A DNA stretch of 58,940 bases. It comes from Subsaximicrobium wynnwilliamsii. Its GTDB lineage: Bacteria; Bacteroidota; Bacteroidia; Flavobacteriales; Flavobacteriaceae. The notes below the pieces were generated by a model that was given only the letters and a program-made list of their open reading frames with translations, searched no databases and had not been told where the DNA came from. A program made the translations under genes and the position numbers. Numbering within the stretch: position 1 is the stretch's first letter; each line of letters opens with the position of its first letter. Positions 27,925-39,600 of this stretch are shown here, piece after piece. The stretch covers positions 1 to 58,940 of the forward strand of contig NZ_VORM01000027.1 in assembly GCF_007997225.1 (NCBI RefSeq). The letters run 5' to 3'.

Positions 27925-28386
27925 ATGGAACTTATATTAAAACAAGACGTTGAAAATTTAGGATTTAAAGACGATGTTGTAACGGTAAAGAACGGTTATG
28001 GTAGAAACTTTTTAATCCCTCAAGGTCAAGCTATAATGGCAACAATTTCTGCTAAGAAAGTTTTGGCAGAAACCTTGAAACAAAGAGAGTACAAAGAGAA
28101 AACTGTGATTGCTGAAGCACAAAAAACTGCCGATGCCTTGAAACAGTTGGATATCAAGATCACTTCTAAAGCTGGAACTGGCGCTACTGCTGGAGATAAA
28201 CTATTTGGTTCTATTACCAATATGGATTTGTCTCATGCACTTAAACAGCAAGGGCACGAAGTTGATAAGAAATTCATTTCTATCAACGGTGGAAACATCA
28301 AGCGTTTAGGACAATACGAAGCAGTAATTAGATTGCACAGAGCAGTCACTGTTGATATGATCTTTGAGGTTATTGCAGATGCATAA
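27925..28386 (+). CDS. rplI: 50S ribosomal protein L9
   Basis: 153 residues. N-terminal RNA-binding domain MELILKQDVENLGFKDDVVTVKNGYGRNFLIPQG is the classical L9 start (here in two parts: KQDVENLGFKDDVVTV and KNGYGRNFLIPQGQA). A long central helix (AETLKQREYKEKTVIAEAQK) connects to the C-terminal domain (KLFGSITNMDLSHALKQQG). Binds 23S rRNA near the L1 stalk. Last gene of the operon, followed by a strong terminator. Confidence 0.97.
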   Translation: MELILKQDVENLGFKDDVVTVKNGYGRNFLIPQGQAIMATISAKKVLAETLKQREYKEKTVIAEAQKTADALKQLDIKITSKAGTGATAGDKLFGSITNMDLSHALKQQGHEVDKKFISINGGNIKRLGQYEAVIRLHRAVTVDMIFEVIADA

Positions 28387-28406
28387 CTTTTATAAACATG
28401 ATTTTG

Positions 28407-28439
28407 AAAGCCTCAATCCTTATGGAATGAGGCTTTTTT
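28407..28439 (+). terminator. Terminator of the rpsF-rpsR-rplI operon
   Basis: Stem AAAGCCTCA / TGAGGCTTT with a 12-base loop, followed by six T. Confidence 0.88.
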
Positions 28440-28544
28440 CATAAAGTGCAATCCATGCGCGGTAGAGACGCGATTTATCGCATCTCTAAACGCGAAAAAA
28501 AACCAAAAATAATGCCTCCCCTTTAGGGAGCTTAAGAGGACAAA

Positions 28545-29018
28545 ATGAAATACGCCAGACTCACAAAAGAACAATTTGAAGAACTAAACCAAGAATTCAT
28601 CAATTTCTTGGCAACACAATCCATAACTGCGGCTGAATGGGCCGAGATCAAAACCAACACCCCTGAAGTGGCAGAGGAGGAGTTGGATGTTTTTAGCGAC
28701 TTGATTTGGGAAGGTGTGCTGTCTAAAGTACAATACTTGGAACATATCTCACCACAGCAAATGCACTTGTTCCATTGTGCCAAAAAAGAATTGCGTCTTA
28801 TCGCCTTGAAAATTAAGAATCCGAAAGTCGATATTACCACCACCGAAGGTTTTGATTGGTTCCGGGCAAATCTACTGTCTGACGATGTGGAGTTTTTTAC
28901 CGCTAACAAAGCCTATTCTGAAAACAAGGGACGCGACAAGTTCAAGATCATTGAAGAAGGCGCGAGCATAACCAAAGGCGAGTTGTACACTTATTTTGAA
29001 AGTTTGGTAAGTAAGTGA
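28545..29018 (+). CDS. Conserved flavobacterial protein, DUF6495-like
   Basis: 157 residues, soluble, mixed alpha/beta. Recognisable stretches include MKYARLTKEQFEELNQEFI, DVFSDLIWEGVLSKVQYLEH and LFHCAKKELRLIALK. I remember this as the DUF6495 family, found in flavobacteria near ribosomal genes, with no known function. Complete, in the same direction as the L9 operon but behind its terminator, so probably separately transcribed. Confidence 0.8.
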   Translation: MKYARLTKEQFEELNQEFINFLATQSITAAEWAEIKTNTPEVAEEELDVFSDLIWEGVLSKVQYLEHISPQQMHLFHCAKKELRLIALKIKNPKVDITTTEGFDWFRANLLSDDVEFFTANKAYSENKGRDKFKIIEEGASITKGELYTYFESLVSK

Positions 29019-29690
29019 GCGAGTTTGCAGTCTCCAGTTTTCAGTCCTCAGTTTTCAGTCTTCAGTTTGCAGTCTTCGGTATTCAGTCTCCAGTCGTGAG
29101 TCTCCAGTCACGGTCAATTAAAAGATAGAATTTCCGAAGCCTAAAGGGAACAAGCAACTTGTTTTTAACTTCTTTAACCTACTACCTACTACCTACTACC
29201 TACTACCTACTACCTACTACCTACTACCTACTACCAACTACCCACTACCCATTACCCACTACTTACTGCCCACTACCCACTACTCACTACCCACTATTCA
29301 ACCGGGAGTTTGCAGTCTTCAGTCTTCAGTCTTCAGTCCTCAGTTTTCGGTCTCCAGTCGCGGTCAATTAAAAGATAGAATTTCTGAAGCCTAAATGGAA
29401 CAAGTAGCTTGTTTTTAACTTCTTTAACCCACTACCCACTACCTACTACCTACTCCCCACTATTAAACCGGGGGTTTGCAGTCTTCAGTCTTCAGTTATC
29501 AGTCCTCAGTTTTCGGTCTCCAGTCGGCGGTCTTCGGTCTCCAGTCTTCGGTCGCGGTCAATTAAAAGATAGAATTTCCGAGGCCTAAATGGAACAAGTA
29601 ACTTGTTTTTAACTTCTTCAACCCACTACCCACTACCCACTACCCACTACCCACTACCAACTACCTACCACCTATTACCCACAACCAACG
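29019..29690. repeat. Large block of alternating heptamer tandem repeats
   Basis: No gene. Two different heptamer families alternate: TCTTCAG/TCCTCAG/TCTCCAG units (about 29030-29110, 29310-29365, 29480-29560) and CTACTAC/CACTACC units (about 29180-29300, 29428-29465, 29620-29690). They are joined by an almost identical linker that occurs three times (CGGTCAATTAAAAGATAGAA near 29113, 29365 and 29555, continuing to the TTTTTAACTTCTT stretch). The whole block is thus about three copies of a composite unit. Confidence 0.9.
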
Positions 29691-29695
29691 GCCTT

Positions 29696-30931
29696 TCATT
29701 CATAACGCAATGACTCCACCGGATCCAATTTCGCTGCTTTGATAGCGGGCATCAAGCCAGAAATGACGGCCACAACAAAGGTGATGATTACCGCACTTGT
29801 CATGGCCAACCAAGGGGTTGTGAACTCAAATCCCGCAGCGGCAGAAACGCCCCAGCCCACCAAAATGCCCAGGCAAATGCCCAATAAACCTCCCAATTGC
29901 CCAATGATAATGGTCTCTATAAAAAACTGAAAGGCAATGGTCGCACGTTTCGCACCCAAGGCTTTTCTCACGCCAATCTCTCGGGTTCGCTCTGAGACCG
30001 ATACCAGCATCATGTTTAGCAGCGCAATGGTAGATCCAAAAATGGTGATGATGCTCACAATCCAAGCGACCGTTGAGAGTCCGCTGGTTATGGTTGAGAT
30101 TCTATTGATAAGGTCGTCACTGCGCTGCAGTGCAAAATTATTATTTTCGATGGGATTCAATCCTCTAATGTTTCGGAATAAAAGGATGGCTTCATCCTGA
30201 GCGCCTTCCAACATGTTTTTGTTATCGGTTTTAACGCTCAAATTATAATTGATATTGGCATTGGTATAAATGGTACGTGCTTTTTGAAGAGGCATCAAGA
30301 CCCGCAAATCCTGATTATTGCCAAATGTGGCGCCTTTAGCCTTAAGCACGCCAATGACCTTAAACTTTGAGCCTCTAATGCTAATGGTCTTGTTCAAGGG
30401 ATTCACGTCTTGCAATAGAGCCTTCCGCAGATCGCTGCCAATCACGCAAACCGTATTGCTGTTCTGTATGTCAAAGTAATTGAATGATCGGCCCAATTCC
30501 ACCTCCAAACCGGCATTGGTAATGTAATTTTCGTTGACCCCGAAAACCTGCACTTCGGGATCGGTTTTTTCGTTTTCATATTTTACTTCCGCGGTTGAAG
30601 TGCCTTGAAAGGAAATCGAGGTTTGGGTAAATGGAAACTGGTAATCCTCTTCAAAAGTCTTGACTTCCCGGTAACTGATCACGGGATTGATTTTCTCTTT
30701 GTCATTGGCGCGTTGGTTATTGAAATCGTAACGCTGCACGTTGAAGGTGTTGGCGCCCATAGACGAAAAATCACTTGAAATGGTGTTCTCCAAGGCTGAA
30801 ACCGCACTCAAAATGCCTACCAATGCGGTAATGCCAATGGCAATGATTAAAATGGTAAGAATGGTACGAAGCAACTGACTCCGGATGGAATCAAACGCAA
30901 TACGAATATTTTCCTTGAACAATGAAAACAT
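29696..30931 (-). CDS. ABC transporter permease, MacB/FtsX type
   Basis: 411 residues. N-terminal membrane helix (about 20-45, LLRTILTILIIAIGITALVG), a large periplasmic MacB_PCD domain (about 46-280) and three C-terminal helices of the FtsX domain, with the conserved ERTREIGVRKALGAKRATI loop near 318-336. It couples to a cytoplasmic LolD/MacB-type ATPase for export or lipoprotein release. No ATPase gene is adjacent. The one at 4418-5080 is of the right class, but pairing is not shown by sequence. Confidence 0.92.
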   Translation of the reverse strand: MFSLFKENIRIAFDSIRSQLLRTILTILIIAIGITALVGILSAVSALENTISSDFSSMGANTFNVQRYDFNNQRANDKEKINPVISYREVKTFEEDYQFPFTQTSISFQGTSTAEVKYENEKTDPEVQVFGVNENYITNAGLEVELGRSFNYFDIQNSNTVCVIGSDLRKALLQDVNPLNKTISIRGSKFKVIGVLKAKGATFGNNQDLRVLMPLQKARTIYTNANINYNLSVKTDNKNMLEGAQDEAILLFRNIRGLNPIENNNFALQRSDDLINRISTITSGLSTVAWIVSIITIFGSTIALLNMMLVSVSERTREIGVRKALGAKRATIAFQFFIETIIIGQLGGLLGICLGILVGWGVSAAAGFEFTTPWLAMTSAVIITFVVAVISGLMPAIKAAKLDPVESLRYE

Positions 30932-31031
30932 AGAAGGCTGTAAATTGGTGGATTTTGTCTATATGACTATCAAAGACGCATAAAGTTACTATAAAATTGA
31001 CATTACTTAGGCACGCCTTTAAAATTTATAA

Positions 31032-31039
31032 TATTTTTG
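31032..31039 (+). promoter_or_regulatory. Possible -7 box upstream of hisS
   Basis: TATTTTTG matches TAnnTTTG. No TTG at the ideal distance is seen. It lies about 110 bases before the hisS start. Confidence 0.35.
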
Positions 31040-31149
31040 TGAGCAAGAACAGAATTAGCAACCAATGTGTGATTTTTTTCTTCGGAAGAGTTCTTCGGAA
31101 GGATTAGCAATTACAAATAAATAGAGTCCCGCTTTTAGGGGAAGTGAAT

Positions 31150-32520
31150 ATGGCACAAAAACCAAGCATACCAAAAGGGACAAGGGATTTTAATCCCACG
31201 GAAGTCGCGAAACGCAATTACATCATCCATACCATCAAGGCACATTTTGAACGTTTCGGCTTTCAGCCTATTGAAACGCCTAGCTTTGAAAACTCCGAGA
31301 CCTTGATGGGCAAATACGGTGAGGAAGGCGACCGCTTGATTTTTAAGATCTTGAATTCTGGGGATTTTCTGAATAAGGCCGATGCTAAGGCTTATGACTC
31401 CAAAGATTCCAATAAAATTACCGCCAGTATTTCAGAAAAAGCGCTTCGCTACGACCTTACGGTGCCTTTTGCACGTTACGTGGTACAACACCAAAATGAG
31501 ATTGAATTTCCCTTCAAGCGCTACCAAATCCAACCCGTTTGGCGCGCCGATAGACCGCAAAAAGGCCGCTTTAGAGAGTTTTTTCAATGTGATGCCGATG
31601 TGGTTGGAAGCAGCTCTTTATGGCAGGAAGTGGAATTTGTGCAATTGTACGACACGGTTTTTTCAGCCTTGAAATTGGAAGGCTGCAGCATCAAAATCAA
31701 TAATCGGAAAATTCTATCGGGTATTGCTGAAGTGATCGGGGCACAAGACAAGCTCATCGATTTCACTGTGGCATTGGATAAGCTTGATAAAATAGGCGAG
31801 GAGAAGGTAAAGGCTGAAATGCTTGAGAAAGGCATTCCGCAATCGGGGATTGACAAGCTGCAGCCCTTGTTCAGTATTGAAGGTGATTTTGGATCCCAGA
31901 TCGACCAGTTGAAATCCATTTTAAATACTTCCGAAGAAGGAAAAAAAGGGATTGAAGAATTGGAGTTTATAAATAATGGCATTGCAACTTTGGGGCTTAA
32001 AACAGCAACTTTGCAATTGGATGTGACACTTGCACGCGGACTCAATTACTACACGGGCGCTATTTTTGAAGTCTCTGCTCCAGAAGGTGTGGCCATGGGC
32101 TCCATTGGAGGTGGCGGCCGTTACGATGACCTTACCGGCATCTTCGGACTCAAGGATGTGAGTGGTGTGGGCATTAGTTTCGGTTTGGATCGTATTGCCT
32201 TGGTTTTGGAAGAACTGAATTTGTTTCCCGAAACCATTACCAATACCGTAAAAGTACTGTTCATCAATTTTGGCGAACGCGAGGCGATGGCAAGTATGAA
32301 AGCGATAAAGCAGCTTCGGGAACGCGGGGTTTCCGCTGAACTGTTTCCAGACAACAAGAAAACCATCAAACAGTTCAATTATGCCAATAAGCGAAATATT
32401 CCGTTTGTGGTGCTCTTGGGCGAATCGGAATTGGAATCTGAAACCTATACCTTAAAAAACATGATTTCCGGCGAGCAGGATCAGCTGTCTTTTGAAGAAA
32501 TGCTTCAGCAATTGTCTTAG
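31150..32520 (+). CDS. hisS: Histidyl-tRNA synthetase
   Basis: 456 residues from the ATG at 31150 (MAQKPSIPKGTRDFNP). A GTG two codons earlier is less likely. Class II synthetase: motif 1 region FERFGFQPIETPSFEN, motif 2 RYQIQPVWRADRPQKGRFREF, His-specific LDVTLARGLNYYTGAIFEV, motif 3 GVGISFGLDRIALVL. The C-terminal anticodon-binding domain (VKVLFINFGEREAMASM; IPFVVLLGESELES) completes the protein. Charges tRNA-His. Length and motifs are normal. Confidence 0.96.
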   Translation: MAQKPSIPKGTRDFNPTEVAKRNYIIHTIKAHFERFGFQPIETPSFENSETLMGKYGEEGDRLIFKILNSGDFLNKADAKAYDSKDSNKITASISEKALRYDLTVPFARYVVQHQNEIEFPFKRYQIQPVWRADRPQKGRFREFFQCDADVVGSSSLWQEVEFVQLYDTVFSALKLEGCSIKINNRKILSGIAEVIGAQDKLIDFTVALDKLDKIGEEKVKAEMLEKGIPQSGIDKLQPLFSIEGDFGSQIDQLKSILNTSEEGKKGIEELEFINNGIATLGLKTATLQLDVTLARGLNYYTGAIFEVSAPEGVAMGSIGGGGRYDDLTGIFGLKDVSGVGISFGLDRIALVLEELNLFPETITNTVKVLFINFGEREAMASMKAIKQLRERGVSAELFPDNKKTIKQFNYANKRNIPFVVLLGESELESETYTLKNMISGEQDQLSFEEMLQQLS

Positions 32521-32619
32521 ATAAAAATGCCAGCAGCCATAGGGACTTTTTTGGTTTAAACTGTATCTCGATTTGGCTTTGGTTTAATTCACTGGGTGAT
32601 AGGGGTTTTATCATAGTGG

Positions 32620-33065
32620 GACCCACCCCTTAATCCCCTCCCAGGAGGGGAGGCTTTTGAGGTGGTTTTTGTAATTAGATATAATAAAGATAATCAGGAC
32701 TATTATTTTGGCAGAGAACTCCCGGTAGGGTAGGCTTTTGAGGTGGGTTTTGTAATTAGTTATAATAAAGATAATTAGGACTATCATTATAGCAGAGAAC
32801 TCCCAGGAGGGGAGGCTTTTGAGGTGGTTTTTGTAATTAGTTATAATAAAGATAATCAGGACTATTATTTTGGCAGAGAACTCCCAGGAGGGGAGGCTTT
32901 TGAGGTGGTTTTTGTAATTAGTTATAATAAAGATAATTAGGACTATTATTTTGGCAGAGAACTCCCGGGAGGGGAGGCTTTTGAGGTGGGTTTGTAATTT
33001 GCTATAATAGACATAATTTGTACTATCATTTGAGCGGAGACCTCACAGGAGGGGAGGCTTTCAAG
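32620..33065. repeat. About five tandem copies of an 81-bp unit
   Basis: No gene. Each unit reads GGGGAGGCTTTTGAGGTGG, a TTTTTGTAATTAGTTATAAT stretch, AAAGATAAT, GGACTATTATTTTGGCAGAG and AACTCCC. The AGGCTTTTGAGG anchor falls at about 32651, 32732, 32813, 32894, 32975 and 33055, so the period is steady. The block begins with CCCCTCCCAGGAGGGG, a palindrome known from dispersed bacteroidete repeats. Confidence 0.9.
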
Positions 33066-33094
33066 ATACCTCATCAAACGGATAACTAAATTTT

Positions 33095-33440
33095 TCTGCG
33101 TAAGTCTGCGAGATCTGCGGGAAATATTTCAGGATTCCTTGTGACATTTTCTTAGCTTTTTTGGAGCATTCGTGTCGTTTCTCTTTTAATAATTTGTACG
33201 GTTTTTAATATATTGAATTAGTGCGTTCAGCCTTCAGCATGGTTATAAGGGATACCGCTTTTTTTTCTGCGCAAATCTGTGAGATCTGCGGGAACTTTTT
33301 CATGATTCGTTATTGCCTGTTTTTAGCTTTTTCGGATTGTACGGATTGTAATATATTGAATTAGCACATTCAGCCGTCAGCATGGTTTTAAGAGATGCCG
33401 CTTCTTTTTTCTGCGTAAGTCTGCGCGATCTGCGGGCTAG
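33095..33440. repeat. Three dispersed CTGCG-type repeat copies
   Basis: TTTTTCTGCG followed by a TCTGCGAGATCTGCGGG-like stretch occurs at about 33095-33122, 33263-33292 and 33405-33435. A more degenerate copy is at 40397-40428, and the family is amplified in tandem at 43040-44308. The sequences between copies (CAGCATGGTTTTAAGAGATG-like) are also related. No gene is seen in 33066-33580. Confidence 0.75.
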
Positions 33441-33580
33441 ATTCACACATTTATTGCTATGTATTGAAGAGATGAAATAAGTTTTGATTCTGTTTTTCAG
33501 TAAAACCAATGGTATCGTTGCCAATCCTTATGCAACTTTTTTTCCAGCATATTTATAGCCTAAGCATACTTTCAGAAGAC

Positions 33581-33613
33581 AAAAAAGAGACTGCCTTTTC
33601 AGACAGTCTCTTT
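33581..33613 (-). terminator. Terminator of the large T9SS protein gene
   Basis: Stem AAGAGACTG / CAGTCTCTT with an A-run on its left side (T-run on the minus strand), 20 bases after the stop codon of the gene at 33633. Confidence 0.87.
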
Positions 33614-33632
33614 CATTCACATATTATAGTTT

Positions 33633-36600
33633 TTAATATTTAATCGTGATCTTTTTATTATAAGTGTTCAAATTGGTCTCCACTTGCAAGATGTAATTGC
33701 CTTCGGAAACATTCTGAACTGGAATCTTGATCTCATTGGATAGCGGCAGGTTGGTGGCGTTCCAAGACCCAACGGTTTGGCCTGTGATATTGATCAAATA
33801 AACTTGCTTCACTTGGATGGATTTTGGTGTGCGAATGTAAATCTCATCGGTATTCTGAAGGAAATTGGCTATGATATCCTTGAACTCCGTATCAATGGTG
33901 GATAAGGTTTGGTCTTCTTGAAACACCAAGCTGAAACGCTCTGGATAGTCCCCAGCTTCTAAAGTGATTTGGAAATTGGTGTTGTTGAACTGGGTGTAAG
34001 TGCCCAAAACCGAATCGTGAATATATACGTCAATGTCGGTGTCAAAATTCTCCAACGCGGAAAGTGCGATTTGAACAGTGCCACCTGTGGTTAATTTGAT
34101 GTTTAGCGGATAGGACTTAGTGATATCAAAACCACCAACACCCTGAATAACGTATTGGCCGCCATCAATATTAAAGCCCATATCATTGGGGTAACTATCA
34201 TTGATTGGTGCGTCATAACCATAATCTACATTATCGGTGGCATTGGCATTGTCCATAAAACCGAGCAATAGGTGTCTTACTGCATTTTCTGGGGTAATGA
34301 AATCCAATCTGATAAATTGATCGTTGGAAGTTTCATCGCCGTCGCCATCATCAAAAGTGGTGTTTTCATCATTGGTGCCTCTCAAGAACACAGAAGTTGA
34401 TATGGACTCTTTCCTGAAAATACGTTGGCTATTATTGAATTGAATCAAGCCGCCATCTGAATCTCCCGTGACAAAGAAGCCTTGCCCCACGGGAATGTAT
34501 TGTTTAGGAACCTTAGCAGCATTTCCTATACCAGCTATCCCTGAAGGTGCAGTAGTGGCAGCAACACCTCCTGTTAGATTCAATGTGGCATATCCACCCA
34601 AATAATTTCTGAGGATGTGGGTATTGTTGGATGGTGCATGTTCCCAAAAATATAGCGCCCCTTCTTGCAATGAACCCTCTAGGGCAGGATCATTTTGTGC
34701 TATGAATAGGTATGCATCAATAGCAGAAGGATAAGGGTTACCCACCAACACTTGATTACCACCACTCACTGGAGCAGTAATTTGGCCATTATTTGGCTTA
34801 CCAGTAAAGGTGTAATTCTGTTCCGAAGCGCCACCACCGCCTTTCATGGTAAACCCAAGACCGACAGCAACAGGCGTGTTTTCTGAAATAGATTGCCAGT
34901 TTGGATATATCCCTTCTAAATCATTAAAGGTGTATAACCATCGTCTGCTTAAGGTTAAAGGATTTGAATTACTGCCGTTAGGAGAACTTGTCCAAGTCAC
35001 AGGTTCCGGACTAGTTGGCGTAAAGCCGTCCCTCAAAACGCCTCCAACCGTAAAAGTCGTGCCATTTGTATTTACAGGCGAGCCCCAATAGTTATAATTA
35101 AAATGGTTGGAGGTGCCTTGTTGGTCGCGTTCTATGTAGCCTTTACTGGTTGGGTCTAAATAACTATCAATGCCTTGAATCAATTGAGATTCGCCTTCCA
35201 AATCCATAAATCCATCTAATTTTAAATACCAGCTCACGTTGATTTCTGAATCTTCTTTGATGCTGAATTTTATAGGATTCGAATTGGCATCCATCTCATC
35301 CACAAATAGTCCGATATGTTTCTGTCTGTCATTATAAGTCACATTATCATGTTGCACTTTTACGATAGACCAATCGTAATTTACGGCATCAATGCCGTTG
35401 ACACCTTGTGATGCATTGGAGAGCGCAGTGACCAAATCGCCACTTTGTTTCGTGGTGAAGGGCATTGGTGCCGATTGATTATCGAGAATTTTGATATTGT
35501 GCATTCTGGCGCCTGTACCAGAATCTATTCCTGGAGTGCTAAAATCATCCACAATATCACCACGATAGGTATCCATTCGATAGTAACGCTCCAGAGCGTT
35601 CCAACCTAGGGCTGCATTGTTATTAGTATCAACAAAATCGGTAATATTTCTAGGGATCACGCTGCCTCTAACTGTACCGGCATTATTGTCAATTTCTTGA
35701 TAGACCATTTTTTGGATTTCATCAGCGGATAGGGCTTTTTTAAACAATCGCACTTCATCCATGTAACCTTTAAAGTAAGAGTTATTAGCATTGGGGCGTT
35801 TCCCCATCACAAAAGCAGAGGTGTCAATGCCAATGGCAGTAGAAACACTGGTATTGGCCACTTCCTGGCCATTGATGTAAAGCTTAAATTGTGCGGAAGT
35901 AGAGCTGTAGCTTATCGCCACATGGATCCATTGGTCTTTAGGCATTGGCGGACTGAACAAATTAGTATTATTTACCCGTGCCTGGATGCGCTTGTCATCG
36001 CGAACTAGGAGCATTATGTTGTTTTGTCCAAAAAGTATTTGGGTGCCAGAAGCATCGGGATCCACCCGAATCCAACCCATCATGGACGCTTCATTATAGC
36101 CGCCAAAAATGGGCACGTCTTCTACAAAATCGTTTCGACCATCAAAGTAGAGCCCCAATTTTTTATCCATTACTCTTGGAGAACCAAATTTGCTGTCATC
36201 GGTGTCAAAAAGATTTACAATTCCATCGGCATCGGAATCTGAGGTGTCATCGATTATTCCGTCGTTATTGGCATCTAAATCGGCGTAAAGGGTGAGTGAA
36301 ATATCAAAGGTTGAACCATTTGATGTCACATCTATATAATCGGGAATGCCATCGCCATCGGTATCTTTCACATAATAGGTATTGCCCATCCCTTGATTAG
36401 TATTGCCATAAGCGGTAGCGAAATTGTTGCCGCTGAAATAATCGTAAATGTCCAAAATGCCGTCTGTGAAATATTCTGAGATACCATCATAGTTTGAATC
36501 TGTCTCTCGGGTGGCATCAGAATCTGAACCATCACCCACGCCATCACCATCAACATCGCCATCCCCATTATGGAAGCTTGCGTTTGCAGCGTTGCCAGCG

Positions 36601-39600
36601 GCAGATTCATCCACATCAAAAACAGTGTCATTGTCGCTGTCTAAATCAATATAATTTGGCGTGCCGTCGCCATCTGAATCTAAGATGCTTAAGCCTTCCA
36701 TGGCATCGTGCATCCCATTGGCATTGCTATCAAAAAAATTTTGTATATAAGCCTGGCCATTGGTTTCAGTGGCGAATCCAGCTTCTACCGAGTCTGGAAT
36801 GCCATCATTATCAGAGTCTAAATCGAAGATGTTGGCAATGCCATCGCCATCTGTATCACAAAGCGATTGTATAAAAGAGATGTCGTCAATGGCAAGGTCA
36901 TTACCATTGCCACCGGTTTCATTATTGATAAAATATACATTGAATTCAGAAACATTGAGAATAAGCTCTGATGTAAAATTATGCCAACTAGCCTCAGGAT
37001 TTCCATTTATGGATTTTGGGATCTTATCTGTCGAAAAGGAGTACAATACAACATCATTAACATCCCTAAATTCCACTAAAATTTCTGGAGCTCTATCACT
37101 TGCAACACCTGAAACAGGAATTAGATTGAGTACCCAAAAACTGTAAGTGGTAGGTACATCTGGCAAAACACCTGATATATTAGCGGTATAAAACACACCT
37201 GGATCATAAGACGCATTGAATAAAGCCATTCGACCATCGATATCTTCTGGCGTATGGTCGCCTCCAATATACCAGTTAGTCTCTGCCCACGACGAGAGAT
37301 CTTGGGATGGTGTATTGTTGATACCATCGCCATTACTGGCTTTGTTATGAACCGTGTACTCGCCATCGCCCAAGCTACTACCTTGAATGTTAGCAGGATT
37401 TGAACCATCTTCATAAGCGTAAGTGGTCACGGCATTGTAAGTGGTGTTGATGGTTGTTCTACCTCCAGTTCCAAAAGTCTCATTTAGTATTTTGTACCTG
37501 GTATTTATAGAAATATTTGAGTTTTGACAGTCCAACTCCTCAACGCTGTCGGGAATGCCATCGTTATCATCATCGACATCCACATTATCGAAAACACCAT
37601 CATTATCACTATCAAAAAAGAGTTGTTTTGATTCGCCTTTTATAAGAAAGGCATAAGGAGTTTTCAAAGCATCATTACTATTAATGGTCACCCAACTGGA
37701 CTTGATGCTATTGCTCAAACAGTTGAATTGAATGGAAAGCGTGGTAATCTCAGAATGGGCCATCGTTGTTTGATATGCCGGAGCGACTATAGAAAAATCA
37801 ATTGAATTGGATAAGCTAATCGAAGAAATATCCAGATTAGCATAGCCAAGATTTTCTATTGTAAAGGTATTTGTACTCGGGACACCTACGTCATGGGAGC
37901 CATAATTAGTTCCATCTGCCATATTGACTGTGTTGGCTCCATTATTAATCAAGATATTGTTTCCCTTCACTACAATATCGGGTGTTGGCGGCACGTCGAT
38001 AAATGAAATATTGTCTATGGCCATATCGCTTCTGTAATTATTTCCCGTTAATCCTCTAAACCTTAATTTTACCGTTTGCCCCGCATACGCAGATAAATCG
38101 AGCTCAACGGTTTTCCAAGGGTCGTCATTTTCTGTTTGGTCTTGTCCATTTTGGGACCAGATTTCAATAGGATTACTATTGCCATTAAGACTGAGTTCCA
38201 CATAAAGATTGCCCATATTTGACCCATACATGTGATAGCTAAAGGAAAATTGGGGTGTGTCGTTAGTGGTCAAATCAAAACATGGGCTTTCTAAGATTGC
38301 GTTTTTATTGAAATTAGGATCAGAGGCTTCGGTATATAAGTAGTAATTGCCAGAAGCTGCATTGTTAGGCCCTGTATCGTTAGAGGCCGTGCCTCCAGAT
38401 TTAAGATTCCAATCAATATCATTATTCACAGCTTGTGACCAAAGTCCCAGGCCGCTCTCAAAACTTTCATTATAAGGAAACGTGCTTACCGCGGCATTGC
38501 AATTTAAAGTGTTCATATTTGAGAAATCTACAATCTGTAGTTCATGGGACATATCGTTGCCACGACGATGCGCCCAATGGGCTGCTTCGGTGATAGACTT
38601 TAGATAATAATTTCTCCAACCACGTCCGTAGGCATTTCCGCTACCACTAGAGATGGAAGACCCTACAATCATCGCTTGGCTGGTATCGCTCAACCCAGCG
38701 TCAGAAATATCAATAGCAGTCTCATTGGCAGCATTGTTATCGTCTTGATATCTGGTCACGTTCAATTCATTATTGATCAAGACATGAACAAAATGTTTGT
38801 TGTTTCCGTTGGAATCGTGTTGATTATGAAATTCCCAATCCACGTGCTGATTATTACTCCCTGGACGGAAAATAGGCCAATTGTCGGCAATGGCGTCATT
38901 CGTGCCATCGGTAATATAATCTCCAATATGCTGACCAAAGATGATGGCATTAGACCAATTTGGTACGTTAACAGTGCTTCCGGTGCCATTGGCGTTTTCT
39001 CTCAAGGTGAGCGTACCAGTATCGGCGGCTGTATCTCCAGAGTCGGCATGTAAAACGCTCCAATTGCTTCCTATAAATTCAACCAGCGTGATATATACTG
39101 TAACGTTATTGGAGTTAGAGCCCTTTCGAATGTGGAGGATACCATTATCTTCCAAATAGGCAATGGCGGTGCCAGAATCGGCATCGGCGTTGGTTGCACT
39201 ATTTAAGATACCGGTAATAAACGGAATACTTCTGCGGCTATTGGTCACACCGCCTACACCTTGCGTGATACTGTTGTTATTGCCATTTAAGGCAATAGCA
39301 TAGCGGCCACGAACCACAAATTCATTAGGCCCTCCAGCAGGACCGGTATATTCAATGATTGAAGAACTAAAGCGTGTATTGGCATTTACCGAGGCACCAT
39401 CCCTATAATATTCTAAGGTCGAGGCACTGGTCAAGCGCATAGCGCCAGACATATCACTACCGCTCATATTATTTCCTGATCCTGGTATCCCAGCTTGGGA
39501 TTTTCTATTGTTATTTGATATGGCAAAGGCTTTGCTTAAAGCCGAAACAGGTGTAGAGGTTGTGATGACCTTGCCTGCTTCAGGCACGTCCTCTTGGAAA

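Noticed and set aside
4418-30931. LolD-like ATPase and FtsX-type permease as one transporter
   Set aside because: They are 25 kb apart, on the same strand but not in one operon. Class compatibility alone is not evidence of pairing.
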